In this document: one piece after another, positions 32,310 to 43,704 of the stretch
Layout of the letters: each line of letters opens with the position of its first letter
How positions within the stretch are numbered: position 1 is the stretch's first letter
NCBI GenBank assembly: GCA_043228905.1
Contig: JBHGNT010000013.1
Span: 2,108,001-2,172,000 of the forward strand
Direction of reading: 5' to 3'
Length of the DNA: 64,000 nt
Source: Azolla caroliniana
Taxonomy: Eukaryota; Polypodiophyta
Translations under genes and position numbers: made by a program
The notes under the pieces: generated by a model
The model's database searches: none
What the model saw: only the letters and a program-made list of their open reading frames with translations
What the model was told of the DNA's origin: nothing

Positions 32310-32987
32310 GGAGCGGTTGTCGCGACATGCGAAGTCATATGGTTGAAGCGGCTGCTTAGGGACCTGCAAGAGGAGGTGTCAGATCCAACGACGATCTACT
32401 GCGACAACCTCAGAAGCATCCAGCTCGAGAAAAACCCCGTTTTCCACGCACGGACCAAGGACATTGAGGTGCACTACCATTTTGTCCGTGAGTGTGTCCT
32501 TTCCGGTGAAGTCGAACTTCAGTACGTTCCGACGGATCGGCAGATTGCCGACATCTTCACCAAGCCTCTTGGTCTGGACAAGTTGCGGCAATTCTCAGGT
32601 GCGATCGGATTGCGTCACCTCGACGTGCCAAACTTGAGGGGGAGAATAGTCCCGAACGACCAAGCAAGGCAGCAGGAAAGGAGCAGAGACCACGACACCG
32701 AGTCGGTTGACTCGGTTGTCAAGTTGGACTTCGGATCAGCTGAAGAAGCCGAGGGCGGACCTGCGGAAAAGTCTGGAAGCGGACAGAAGGGGAGCAACCG
32801 AAGGAGAGAGCCGAAGCCAACCACGCATGGGGAAGATGACGCCACCGAGGGCGAGAAGACCGAAGACGAGTTGGAGATAGCCAACTTGGACGAGAGCGAA
32901 AACCGATCGAAGGTAGCCAAGTCAGTTCGGATGTTTGATTCAGATACGCTGAATCAACAGAGGCCCAAGCAGAAGAAAAGGCAGTAG
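32310..32987 (+). pseudogene. Copia G RNase H end and charged tail
   Basis: Continues RNase H after the TGA: LLRDLQEEVSDPTTIYCDN, LEKNPVFHARTKDIEVHYHF, then QIADIFTKPLGLDKLRQFSG, which closes a normal copia Pol. About 110 further charged residues (Glu/Lys/Arg/Ser) extend to the stop at 32985. The same kind of tail is found in the fragment at 46983-47410. Confidence 0.85.
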
Positions 32988-33173
32988 GAGAAGGATCAAC
33001 ACCGCAACAGCAAAAGAGCTGATAAGGGCCACATGAGCAGACAAGCCGACCGGAAGGGTCGAAGCACGCGGAGTCAAACAGGTCGTGGAGCGGGAGCGAG
33101 GCGTGAAGCCAGGAGGAACCAGAGCTGTGAGCTCGAAGATCCCGAAGAGCCTCAAGTTGAGCTTGAGGGGGAG

Positions 33174-33588
33174 TGTTGAGAGACAAGCTCAACATCGGCC
33201 AGATCGGCTGAACAAGCTGAGGACTGGAGCGGTTGGGACCGATCGGTTAGGCCGAGTGCGTAAACCAGGAGGCCGTTAGGAAAGATATTCCGTGAGGAAT
33301 ATATTTGGGAGTTATTGTAGGAGCTCTTAATGAGTATTGAAGTATTGTCAGTACTTCGGTCAGTCCTTCTAGGACTTGTATAAAAGTGTTCATTGAACAC
33401 ACATATGCATAGAGTGTGGTGAATAGAGATTGGGTCGTTGTTGAATATAGTTCGTGTGTTTTTTCTCTCTCTCTCTCACTCTCTCTGTCTCTCCCGAGTA
33501 TACTGCGTAAGCTCAAGCTCTCCATTGAACCTGAGTTTTCTTCCTCCTGTTCGGCCTTCATACTTCCTTCCGCACGCTATTTTTTACA
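33174..33588 (+). repeat. 3' LTR of copia G
   Basis: 415 bp, TGTTGAGAGAC to TTTTTACA; preceded by the purine tract TTGAGGGGGAG. Confidence 0.92.
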
Positions 33589-35306
33589 AAGTTCAATGCA
33601 GTCTCCCTCGGCCAACCAAGAAGAAGCACAAGGGGAACCAGGACAGCAGGGTGGTCCACAGGCGGAAACGGAATTGCAACTCGGCGCAATTAGGCAGGAC
33701 CACCCACCTACAAGCAAGCCCATCCGTCAAATCTCCGTGCAAGCGCAACAACAATGCACCGGTAGCCTGTGGCTCCGGTGGATAGGCGAACAGATTGTCG
33801 GAGCAGTGGGGTATATTGAGGTGGAAGAAAGAGCGCAAAGCGAACGGTTGCTCGTCACAACCGAACAACTAGAGACGGCCCTGAAAAAGATCCAATCACC
33901 GGTGACTCCGATAAGTGTACAGAATAAAGAACCAGACCAACCTGTACATACTAATAAGACCCCGGCAACGGAACCCGTCACAGAGAGCGATGCGGCGCAA
34001 ACCTAGGAGCTTGCGGAATTGAGAGATGAACTTGCCGCACAAGAAGCACTAAGGAGCCGGGAACGGGAATTGAAGACAGCTGCCGAAGCAAAATTAAAGA
34101 AGACTACTAAGAACCTCCGCCGGGCAGAGGAGAGCCTCCGGAAAGGCCATCAAGCATATGACCGGCTAAGGGAGGAAAAAGACAAAGTGTTGTAGGAAAA
34201 GGACAAGTTGCGGAAGACGACGGAAACGGAAATTGAACAGCTAAAGGAAGAGCTCCGCCAGCAGAAGGACCGCGAGGACTAGGCCTGTCGACAGATCAAT
34301 GCACGACTCAAGCAAAAGACAGATGATTTTGAGCACCTGCACCAGGACTACAAACGACTGGAAACGGAGCATAAGGAACGGGTGACCAAGCTCCAGCAGG
34401 AAGTTGATCGGGCCGCGACGGCGCTCGCTGACGAATGAGCGGAAAATACAAGACGGTTGGACGAGGCGGAAAAGGTCCGGATGGAGCTCCAGAAGCAGCA
34501 GCATGAAGAAAAGGAGAGAGCGTCAACGGTATTGCAAAAATTACAAAGCACATATCAAAGGAAATTGACGCATTACAAGGAGCAGGCGGAAGACAACGTC
34601 AAAATCATCAAGCAATTGAAGGAGGAACGGCAAGCTGCGGAGATCAAATCGCAGTTGGGAACGGGCTGGATTCAATGCATCCTCCGGGCATTGCTGAATC
34701 AGAAAAAATGCTTGATTGACGAAAGCTTCGTAAGATGATGGACAAAGTGGGCACAAAATGCGGCGGAACTCCAATTGCTACGGGCAGACATGGCAAACCG
34801 GCGGAAGGAAGGAGATGATTGTTACACGTTGACTTCCGAGGACTTCACCACCATATGGGATGAGCTGGCCGACGACTTCTAAGTCTTGGCGGATGAACAA
34901 TTGGCGCAGGTCCGGCAACTCGTAGCTCAGCTAGACGATGATAGGCTGGACACTCAAATCCAGTTTGAAAGCTACGAGCGGTCCCGGGTTCGGGAAGAAA
35001 AAGCACGGGAAGCGGCAACGATTAACCTTAGTGATGAGGAACCGTCACCGGCCGAGGGCCAGACCGGAACCAGTCAACCGGAGACCACTACAATGGAGGG
35101 AGCAACGACGGAGACGCCGGTGTCGGAGCAACAAACGGAGGAGCAGCCGCAGCAGCCACCAAAGCACCAGGCGCAGCAGCCATCAACGGAGCAGCAACAA
35201 CAACAACAACAACCACAACAACAACAACAACCAATTCCAGATGAACCATTGGAGAATCTCGAACAAAGCATTCTGGATATTTTGGACGAAGAATAGCAAG
35301 GGTCGA
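33589..35306 (+). pseudogene. Gypsy A extra ORF, coiled-coil and Gln-rich part
   Basis: Continuation of the extra ORF after copia G. It reads as a long Glu/Lys/Arg/Gln-rich coiled coil, cut by TAG or TGA at 34004, 34193, 34278, 34436, 34736 and TAA at 34880, most of them explained by CAG to TAG or CGA to TGA. It includes LQLLRADMANRRKEG, homologous to gypsy B. The last 136 codons (34886-35296) end in a Gln/Pro tract from a CAA/CAG repeat (35135-35230) and the acidic tail ENLEQSILDILDEE. Predicted soluble and elongated. Confidence 0.75.
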
Positions 35307-35350
35307 ATGTGAATTCAATGTACAAGGTACTGTCGCACGGGCGTGCCATG

Positions 35351-35515
35351 TGTTACCGGCCGACAAAGGAGTCCAGAGTGTGAAACGGGGAGTTATTTAA
35401 TTGTTAGGAATGGTTGCAAGTAAGCTATGAGTGTGGACGGACGGACCGGAATCGGTATGCCGTTCCGGATCCGGACCGATCCCGAACAGGTGCGGATGGC
35501 ACCATTTTGTACTAC
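35351..35515 (+). repeat. 3' LTR of gypsy A, truncated
   Basis: Starts TGTTACCGGCC and matches 17527-17690; it ends at about 35515 in TTTTGTACTAC, where unrelated sequence begins. The rest of the LTR is missing. Confidence 0.85.
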
Positions 35516-35766
35516 AATGGATGCAGGACAAGGGAGGTATATCAATAGGATTGTTTGGGATAAAGAAAATTATTTGTCCATAAAACAAGAGTTGGCTCCT
35601 GAATCTAAGAGAGCAGATGCAAGAACTCGATGACCCCTAGAAGTGCTAAGCTCAACTTGTGCTGAAAAAACTCAGCTAACATGATTCGATAAAATGGAAC
35701 CGCTACTTGGGGCTGACGTTGCATATTCTGGTTTGTCTAACCAAATGGCTCCGATTTTGATTGGTC
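35516..35766. other. Unassigned sequence after gypsy A
   Basis: No clear coding homology; the right part is probably degraded minus-strand gypsy sequence just downstream of the gag at 35767. Confidence 0.35.
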
Positions 35767-37440
35767 TTATTCGTTTAATATTTCATCAAACTGACTCAAG
35801 ACCTCAAAACTATTGGATTGGCCTAGACATGTCGGACTACTACGGATAGATAATCTAACTGGGGAATTGGAATTAAGTTTCTCACTAGTACTTACTTGAT
35901 TTACTTGTCCTTTCGGCCTATGTGGGCAGGTGATTGCTATGTGTCTCGGACCACCACAATAGAAACACAGACGGTTTCCTTGGCATCGTTGCTTCTTAGT
36001 TTTAGACGAACGCCCTCGACGACGTGTTACATTGATCTCCATTGGACTTGGACCAGTTGATGGAATCATGTGTGAAGTTTGGCTAGTGCTCATAGGTGTT
36101 GAGGCTACTACTGAAGCATTTGTTTGATCCGTTCTTGGTCGTGACATTAGTTGACGTTCTGAACGTGGCTCGAATAAACGATTGTCACATCGCACCACAC
36201 GACTTATTGCTTCTGTAAGAGATCTTGGATCTTCGTAGCATGACTCAAGAACCTCGCTACGACCCGCGAATCACGGTTGGGGGAGAGTCGTGTCTTGGGG
36301 TCCATGAACCTTGCCACGGTTCGTGACTGGGCCACGTTTCATGACTCAAGAACCTCGCTACGACCCGCGAATCACGGTTGGGGGAGAGTCGTGTCTTGGG
36401 GTCCATGAACCTTGCCACGGTTCGTGACTGGGCCACGTTTCATGACTCAAGAACCTCGCTACGACCCGCGAATCACGGTTGGGGGAGAGTCGTGTCTTGG
36501 GGTCCATGAACCTTGCCACGGTTCGTGACTAGGCCACGTTTCATGACTCAAGAACCTCGCTACGACCCGCGAATCACGGTTGGGGGAGAGTCGTGTCTTG
36601 GGGTCCATGAACCTTGCCACGGTTCGTGACTGGGCCACGTTTCATGACTCAAGAACCTCGCTACGACCCGCGAATCACGGTTCGCGGGAGAGTCGTGTCT
36701 TGGGGTTCCTGAACCCTGCCACGTTTCATGACTCAAGAACCTCGCTACGACCCGTGAATCACGGTTGGGGGGACAGAACAAATCGTTTACATCATTTTGT
36801 AGTCCATGGCGAAACTGATCCATTAATGCTTCTTCATCCCATGGAATATCACAAGCTAGGAGGTGGAAATCTGCGGCGTATGCGGAGGCCAGACGATCCC
36901 CTTGACGCAGTCTTCGAATTTTATTGATCGCCGTTCTGACACTATCAGTGTCTCCAAAGTTTGCTTGAAATTCTTTAATAAAACCTTCAAAGTCTTGAAG
37001 GAGAGGAGATTTCTTTTCTAGCAGTGGTGCAAACCATGCTAATGTTGTTCCTGTTAAGAGGGTTCCTACTAGTCCAACTCGAGTTGGATCGGTTGGATAT
37101 CTTTAGGATGCATGAATTACTAGACGTACCTTATTTAAAAATCCTTGAAATTGTGATCGATTACCATCGAACCTCCCAAACAAACAAATCTTTGGTTCTT
37201 TGGGAAAGTTTTGTTGTGCATCAAAGCTTGTTGGTGAAGAGACCGCAATGTTGTTTCGAGTTACAATACACGTGTTGATAACTCGTCATATTGTTGCGCC
37301 TTTTCTATGCTTACTTGTTGTAAATCTCCAAGAAATCATTGATTCTCTTTCTCTAGAGCCAAAAACTTATTTGTGAGATGCTCGAGCTCAATGACGACTC
37401 GAACATACTCTTGCTTGCAATCGGTGACGATAACACTTGA
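35767..37440 (-). pseudogene. Chromovirus gag with satellite inside
   Basis: Minus strand. Upstream of the satellite, 36823-36780 reads MDQFRHGLQNDVNDLF. Downstream, 36240-35767 reads EDPRSLTEAISRVVRCDNRLFEPRSE and the zinc knuckle CFYCGGPRHIAITC. The plus-strand relative at 42668-43183 joins these two parts through only DVNDLLLTFPEDPQYLTE, so the 101-bp array (36239-36770) is extra. The 36824-37440 region has many stops. Gene dead. Confidence 0.8.
36239..36770. repeat. 101-bp tandem repeat inside gag
   Basis: The start CATGACTCAAGAACCTCGCT recurs at 36239, 36340, 36441, 36542, 36643 and 36727. Period is 101 bp for the first five copies and 84 bp for the last. The first four copies are almost identical. 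Each unit contains several GTTCGTGACT / CACGGTT inverted motifs. 101 is not a multiple of three, so each unit shifts the gag frame. Confidence 0.92.
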
Positions 37441-37449
37441 CAGGATTTT

Positions 37450-37467
37450 CAAGAAAAAGAAGGAAAG

Positions 37468-37509
<42 letters not shown>

Positions 37510-37555
37510 CAAAGAGAACTAGCGAGAAAGAGAGAGAGAAAGAGAGAAGATATTC
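37450..37555. repeat. GA-rich microsatellite
   Basis: Long run of GA dinucleotides and GAGA-rich sequence between the LTR at 37566 and the gag region. Confidence 0.85.
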
Positions 37556-37565
37556 TAGTGCAGAC

Positions 37566-38031
37566 TATCAAGGCCTTAGCTTGACAAAAGAAGATTGAAC
37601 AAGAGAGGAAAAGAAAGAGAGAACAATGGCTATATTTTTAATATAATAGGAAAATATACAAGAGCAAGAACTAGAATATTTGCCAAAGACTGGTGTTGAA
37701 CCATAATGGTTCTAACAATACAATATGTCCTATTTATATAGGAGTAGTATGTGCCCCTTGGATGTTTGTAGGGTCATGATACCCTTTGGGATGTTGTAGG
37801 GTCATGATACCCTTTGGGATATTGAAGGGTCATGACACCCTTTGGGATATTGAAGGGTCAAGGCACCCTTTGGATATTTATAGGGTTACATTATCAATAT
37901 TATAATATAGCAAATTACAATATTTTTACGTAAAATATATATAACCTGATGGCTAGAGTTGAGTGCTCCTCTTTAGGAGGTCACGGGTTCGAGTCATCCT
38001 AAACCTCATGGGGTTTAATCTACTCATGACA
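37566..38031 (-). repeat. Chromovirus LTR (F type)
   Basis: Related to the 488-bp LTRs at 50608-51095 and 51536-52023. On the plus strand it starts TATCAAGGCC (TGTCAAGGCC in the others) and ends CTACTCATGACA. It contains a minisatellite (about 37745-37880; unit near 29 bp, CCCTTTGGGATATTGAAGGGT) and a tRNA-like segment at 37944-38008. It is upstream of, and in the same sense as, the gag at 35767-37440, so it is that element's 5' LTR. Confidence 0.82.
37944..38008 (+). other. tRNA-like / SINE-like segment in chromovirus LTR
   Basis: A-box-like TGGCTAGAGTTGAGTG and B-box-like GGGTTCGAGTC about 30 bp apart, antisense to the element. The same segment lies in both other LTRs of this family (51010-51072, 51945-52007). 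No full cloverleaf. Confidence 0.5.
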
Positions 38032-38940
38032 TCTTGTATCCATTCTCATTCTAATTTAATACATTCATTCTTCTCTTATCATTTCATTCCTCTCTTCTGG
38101 TGATCTCTTTATATCGTTCTTCAGTAGCTCTATTCTCTGTCTTGGTTCTGACACATAGAGCCTTTCCAAGAAGCCAACAATTTAGAGCCATTTCAATAAA
38201 TTGCTCCTCCTTCACTATACAATCTCATTGTATTCAAACATTGGTGATGACAAATTTTCCTAAACCAACTCCAAGTTTCTTTGAAATCATTATCAGAAAT
38301 ATTCATTTCTGCAACCAAACATCGAGCCTTGTTTCTAGATTGTAATACCTGATGGAGGCAATGCAATTAACAATCGATGAGATGAATAAATTCAAGCATA
38401 AAAACATTCCTCTAATTTAGGGTATCTCTAATTTAAGCATAAAAATAGGTTCTAGAGGATCCTCTAAAACCTATTTTTATTATATTTTCATCTTTGTTGA
38501 GCACATATTCATACCTAATCCTTCTTCTTTATCAAACTTCTAATGATTGATTAAATTATACCAAAATGTCTACCTTGTTGCGAAGACGAGATGATGGTTG
38601 TTCTATTAACTCCAAAATTTTTAGGTTTTCTTCATAATTCAAATGAGGTCAAAGACCTCGCTTGTGGATTGAATTTATCTTTGTAATGTTAATTAACTGA
38701 TTTTAGATTGACTTAATTAGGAGGAAGGTTTTGACATGATTAAAACTTCAAATTCCATCAAAAAACACCAATTTAAGGAAGAAGACAATGGTCACCACCA
38801 CCACCATAATGGACTGAGGGCATATTGGAAGAGTAGTAGCAAACGAAAGAATGAAAGAAGAAGAAAGCAGAACCACGAAAACAATGAGGAGAGAAAGAAG
38901 AAGAACAAAAGGAACAAGAAGCTACGATGTAATGCGTAAG
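38032..38940. other. AT-rich region, nothing recognised
   Basis: No coding homology found. Short plus-strand ORFs (38100-38345, 38736-38939) have no family features; the second is low-complexity (His, Lys/Asn-rich). A direct repeat of TAAGCATAAAAA.. type sits at 38395-38450. Confidence 0.4.
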
Positions 38941-39560
38941 GTGTGTAATGTGTAATATGAAATGTTAATGTGTGAGTGTGAGGAAGAGTGTGTACACATG
39001 CACATTTGGCTATTTGTGTGCATGTGTACAAATGTGAGAGACAAGGGTAAGTAGATGTAACTACCCCCATTTGGCTTTTTGTACTATATATAAACCCCCA
39101 CCCATGGGGCATGAAAAGGAGAAATATAGTGAAGTTACCCCTGAACTTGTGCTTGTCTCGATTTTGCCTCTCATTCTCTATGTGTATCTCTTTCTCTCTC
39201 TCTATCCTCTCACATTCGAACCCATCAACAATATTCCTCCTACCATAGCGATAAAGTTCAGAGTTTGAGGACTCCCGTGGTTTTTCCCTTTCCGTGTTTT
39301 TCACGTTAAATCTTGGCTCCACCCCCACCCATCAATAATATTCCTCCTACCAGTGATCAAGTTCAGAGTTTGTGGACTCCCATGGTTTTTCCCTTTCAGG
39401 TTTTTCTACATTAAATTTTGTCTCTGGCTCCACCCCCCACCCATCAACAATATTCCTCCTACCATAGTGATAAAGTTAGGAGTTTGTGGACTCCCGTGGT
39501 TTTTCCCTTTCCGGGTTTTCCACATTAAATCTTGTGTCTCTGTACTTGTGTTTTCTACCA
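38941..39560 (+). repeat. LTR-like sequence with tandem repeats (copia-type U5)
   Basis: A TATA box-like ACTATATATAAACCCCC lies at about 39083. Downstream, a unit of about 107 bp containing CATCAACAATATTCCTCCTA, GTGGACTCCCGTGGTTTTTC and CCACATTAAATCTTG is repeated three times (39224-39540). That text resembles the U5 end of plant copia LTRs. A fourth copy lies at 40299-40410. I cannot define the element. Confidence 0.5.
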
Positions 39561-39805
39561 TTTCAATCTTTGCACATGAAATTGAGGAAAATGATAAGAG
39601 GATGGGGTGTTATCAAACAAGGTGTCGTGGCCCATGGTGCTAATTTCATGCTTGGAAAAAAGGATTGCCCACAAATAAGACTTGCATTTGAGCTTTCCTT
39701 GTGTGGAAATATAGTCATAACTATATGCCAATATAAATATAGATGGAAGAAATACAAATGGGCTATTATCCTATCATTTAAAAGTCTATTATTGCACCAT
39801 ATAAT
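39460..39805 (+). repeat. Direct duplication, copy 1
   Basis: Nearly identical to 40327-40673, from TAGTGATAAAGTTAGGAG to ATTGCACCATATAATCCTTG. Both encode the same small unknown reading frame (MKLRKMIRGWGVIKQGVVAH). The two copies flank the chromovirus fragment 39806-40258. Confidence 0.85.
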
Positions 39806-40258
39806 CCTTGTTGTGAAACCACATACCCTAGAAGCTCCACGTGGTTTTGATCAAAGCTACATTTCTCGAGATTGCCATAGAGCCCGTATTCTCGTAAGCA
39901 TTGAAGGACTTGGCGGACATGTGTGTCATGCTCTTCTTGACTTTTTGAGTAGATCAAGATGTCATCAAGATATACTATGGTAAATGAATCCAAGAAGTCA
40001 CGAAAAATATCATTCGCCATGTGTTGAAAATATGCGGACGCATTCGTGAGACCAAAAGGCATAACCGTACTCGAAATGTCCGTATCGAGTACGGAATGCT
40101 ATCTTCCATTCGTCTCCTGGACGTATCCGAACAAGGTTATATGTGCCTCGAAGATCTAGCTTTGTGAAAACTTTAGTTCCACAAAGACGCTCTAGTAAAC
40201 TCGATATCAAGGGTAGAGCATATCTATTTCGAACTATCAAGGGTAGAGCATATCCCTT
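39806..40258 (-). pseudogene. Chromovirus F-type reverse transcriptase fragment
   Basis: Minus strand: [38 protein letters not shown], then in the next frame [20 protein letters not shown], catalytic [11 protein letters not shown] and [14 protein letters not shown]. One frameshift at about 40060. Same family as 63118-64000. Confidence 0.88.
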
Positions 40259-40326
40259 TCAGGTTCGTCTACGTTAAATTTTGTCTCTGGCTCCACCCCC
40301 CACCCATCAACAATATTCCTCCTAAC

Positions 40327-40673
40327 ATAGTGATAAAGTTAGGAGTTTGTGGACTCCCGTGGTTTTTCCCTTTCCGGGTTTTCCACATTAAATCTTGTGT
40401 CTCTGTACTTGTGTTTTCTGCCATTTCAATGTTTGCACATGAAATTGAGGAAAATGATAAGAGGATGGGGTGTTATCAAACAAGGTGTCGTGGCCCATGG
40501 TGCTAATTTCATGCTTGGAAAAAAGGATTGGCTACAAATAAGACTTGCATTTGAGCTTTCCTTGTGTGGAAATATAGTCATAACTATATGGCAATACAAA
40601 TATAGATGCAAGAAATACAAATGGGTTATTATCCTATCATTTAAAAGTCTATTATTGCACCATATAATCCTTG
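40327..40673 (+). repeat. Direct duplication, copy 2
   Basis: Second copy of 39460-39805. The sequence continues past 40673 into ACCAACATATC, whereas copy 1 is followed by chromovirus sequence. Confidence 0.85.
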
Positions 40674-42660
40674 ACCAACATATCAAGAGAAACAGACCAC
40701 ACAATACATTCATTGATGCTTGGTCACATTCCCTACAAAAATGATAGCTTTGTGAAGAGGATCTCATTATGTGGAACGATCGATGACTTATCAACAAAGG
40801 ATATGGCTTCCATCACACATCTGAGTATACACGGATGGAGATTTAAAACTAATGTGACTCTTTCACCTAAATCTTGTTGGATATCCAATACTCATCGACA
40901 TGAGATTCTACCATATAATGGTCACATTAGCGACAAGGCATGAATGTTGTGATGAATAAATTTGGTGGTTATGGATAATGATGCCAACACAATGGTGGTT
41001 GACTTTAGTATAGGAACATGAAATATTAAAGGTTTTTGCCTTTGTGAAATTTAAAAGCAAGGAAGGACCTATCGTTGTTGATAGTATTAAAAAAACCTTC
41101 AAGCATAATGAGGTGTATAAACCTCAGCAAAATTTATGTCTTTATATTGATGATAATGTGATAATGATTTTATTTAATATTTATGTCTTTATACATCACT
41201 TTACTCTAATCTCCTTTCTACGTATTAATTTCAAAAGAGCCCCTTTTCTACGTTCTACATTTATTGCATATATTGATAGAGATTTATATAAATCCTATTT
41301 CACATTACAGCTTGATGAACAACCAATAATACATCTAGGCTATGTAAGATTTAGTTTTGGCTGACGAAGGACCTTACGGTTTGGTAAGGTTAAGTTTTAC
41401 GCATTTTAAGACATACTAGAACCTTGCTAATGATTAGACAATGTAAGAAATAGTGAGTATTTCCTTCCGATTGAAATGTGCAAGAAAAGAATTTATTTGT
41501 CATTGCGTATTTAGGATTGATACACAAGATAAACCCAATCACTACTCTCCAAATAAAGATATTTCCTTGAAATTCTAGAACTTACACTATAGGATATTCC
41601 CCCACCCACGGTGAGTTTTGATTACATGCCAAATTTCAATCAACCTTGAAGTGATCCCATGGAGTAACAATGCCAAATAAATATTAGCGGTTACTTGAAA
41701 ATTTGAGCTCTTCCTTGTAAACACCAATCTAAGCAAAATTTCTCTTCTATCCACATATTTAAGTGGCCCTACCTTAATGATAAAGTTTGCAACTTCAATC
41801 GATTAAACGTACATGTTGGACATGTTCGTGTAATGCACAATAAGCATATGGCATCATGTAACTGGGAGTTACGTTTCTCTTTATGAGATGGGAATACCCA
41901 CTTGGATAAAGAAAGGACTTCTTGCCAATACCTTATCAATGATTAAGGGTATGTACAGCAGGGAACTTTACGGGGATTAGTTCTATTGAGTATTGACCTT
42001 TACACCACCCCTTAATTATAATACTCAATCAAATGTTGTAGAAGAATACACAAGAATTTTGATTGCAAACACATGTCTTGCTAGAACGAAAATTTATAAA
42101 CCATAACCCTCGCTTGCTTGGTGATTAGTTTTCTCTCTACGCCATCTTATTATCCTTTGATCACCTTGGATTGAATCACACAACTTGATGATAGATGGCA
42201 AATTTAGTCCATTATGCTCTCATCAACATGTTGTCAGTTTGTAACTAATTCCTCTCATCTAGGAGTCGATGCGCTTCCTTATATAGGCCTAGTATGGGAA
42301 ACTTCAATGTCTACTCCAATGTTCATTCTTGCTTTAACCACAACTTTTACTCCAACAGTTGGCTCTGTCCCGTTTCGGTTACAAGATCCAATTTGTTAGC
42401 TAACTCTATCTTTCATCACACTAGTTTGGCCATGACATTTATTACTTTAGTGACGAAGGGTGCATATGTGTCTATCCTTGATTCCATGAGGGCCGATGTG
42501 TACACGTGGTATTGACCACTCCCTATAATCATCCTACTTTTATTACGAGTGTAGTTACCTCATATTGAGTTGTTGTGGGTTAATTCACGTTAGAAAGAGG
42601 GAGAGGATTTAAGACATTCAACTCTACGACTCCTAAGGGATACACTATTCTACACCGAGA
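40674..42660. other. AT-rich region, nothing recognised
   Basis: About 2 kb without recognisable coding homology. Short open frames (41044-41364, 42214-42515) show no family motif. Probably old decayed repeats and the leader of the chromovirus gag that follows. Confidence 0.4.
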
Positions 42661-43474
42661 CTCTGTAGTGTGGCAGCCTCTAGTTGACAATCTCTTGAGT
42701 CATTTTGGTAGCCTCTACTTGACAGATGCATCTCGAGTTAGGTTAGTGGGAACCTTATTGACTAGCATAGCGTTGTTGTGGTTTGCTCCATTATTAGAAA
42801 CAAATTCTCTGCTACTCCATAATTTCAAAGAATTTGTCAAAGAATTTAAGGCTTGCTTTGGAGATACAGATGGGGCAAGAACAACGATCAACAAGATTCG
42901 TACTCTACGTCAAGGTGATCAGCCAACATCAACATATGCAGCCAATTTTTGTCTCATCGCAAGCGATATTTCTAGGGACGAACAAGCCCTAATTGAGCAG
43001 TTTCGTTCCGGTCTTCTTAGCGATGTAAATGACTTACTTCTTACATTCCCCGAGGATCCACAATATCTTACTGAACCTATTAGTCAAGCAATATGGTGCA
43101 ATAATCGTCTTTTTGAGCCTCGATGTGAACGACAACAAATAACAAGATCAAGATTCACACCAACTTATGCTCTGTCTCGATGATCATATCTCACACTTCG
43201 GGGTGTAATTGCGCCCTTTGAGAGTCAAAAGTAAATTCTCCTAGGACCATCAAAGCCTCAAGCAAGAACAGTTTATGCCACTCCACTTGAATCAAGCCTT
43301 GTGGATATTATTCGGTAACGTCTTCAGTCTGATGATTTCGTTCAGCATGTCTTAGCCCACATTAGTCCAAGCCATGCATCTTGCTTGACTTTGCAAGGGT
43401 CATCTCAACACTATCAGGAATTCAAATGCCATGATGTCTTACTCTTTTATAACAATCTCCTTGTGAAAGTTCCT
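42661..43474 (+). pseudogene. Chromovirus gag fragment
   Basis: 42668-43183: SRVRLVGTLLTSIALLWFAP, EFVKEFKACFGDTDGARTTI, LRQGDQPTSTYAANFCLIAS, EQFRSGLLSDVNDLLLTFPE, NNRLFEPRCERQ. The C-terminal zinc knuckle is absent. 43330-43470 holds a distinct piece (QGSSQHYQEFKCHDVLLFYN) typical of the start of gypsy integrase, so most of pol is deleted. Copia D inserted at about 43474. Confidence 0.82.
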
Positions 43475-43704
43475 TGTGAAAGTTAGCGTGCGGAAGCATA
43501 TGCCAAACCAGCTCTGCCAGATAGTAACAGTAAAGAGAAGAAAGTTTAATGGAAGCTTAACATAGAGAATAAGCATACACAAGAGAGAGAGAGAGAAACA
43601 TAAAACTCTATTGAAAAATAACACTTTGTAACTATGTACATAGAATGTGCTCGAGAGAGCAGTTTTATACAAGTCCATAAAGGACTGACAAAAATACTGA
43701 CGGG
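43475..43704 (-). repeat. 3' LTR of copia D (boundary approximate)
   Basis: On the plus strand starts TGTGAAAGTTAGCG, as does the copy at 46129. It contains a GA run and runs up to RNase H sequence at about 43705. The inner boundary is not certain because the 5' copy is truncated. Confidence 0.65.

Larger units (their letters stand above)
28928..33588 (+). mobile_element. Copia G: Ty1/copia LTR retrotransposon, integrase deleted
   Basis: 4,661 bp with two 415-bp LTRs, a primer-binding site TGGTATCAGAGC (29343-29354, complementary to initiator Met tRNA) and a polypurine tract GAGGGGGAG before the 3' LTR. Target duplication AAGCT (28923-28927) and AAGTT (33589-33593) differs by one C-to-T change. 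Gag is broken, protease and most of integrase are missing at about 30485, but the reverse transcriptase ORF is long and open. It inserted into the extra ORF of gypsy A. Confidence 0.92.
17527..35515 (+). mobile_element. Gypsy A: LTR retrotransposon with nested insertions
   Basis: Plus-strand Ty3/gypsy element with order LTR, gag, protease, reverse transcriptase, RNase H, integrase, extra ORF, partial LTR. It contains a gag-only element (22655-26345) and copia G (28928-33588). Without them it is about 9.6 kb. It lacks a chromodomain. Many single stops split its ORFs, so it is inactive, but the open segments between are long. Confidence 0.9.

Noticed and set aside
36239-36770. CRISPR array or coding repeat
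   Set aside because: Units are contiguous 101-bp tandem copies without variable spacers, and 101 is not a multiple of three.
38792-39328. 178-codon minus-strand ORF
   Set aside because: Low-complexity translation of CT-rich and GT-rich repeats next to LTR-like sequence; no domain.
40079-40095. Link between the palindrome array and chromovirus F, which contains CGTATCGAGT
   Set aside because: The 10-bp match lies in conserved reverse transcriptase codons without the rest of the palindrome; chance match likely.
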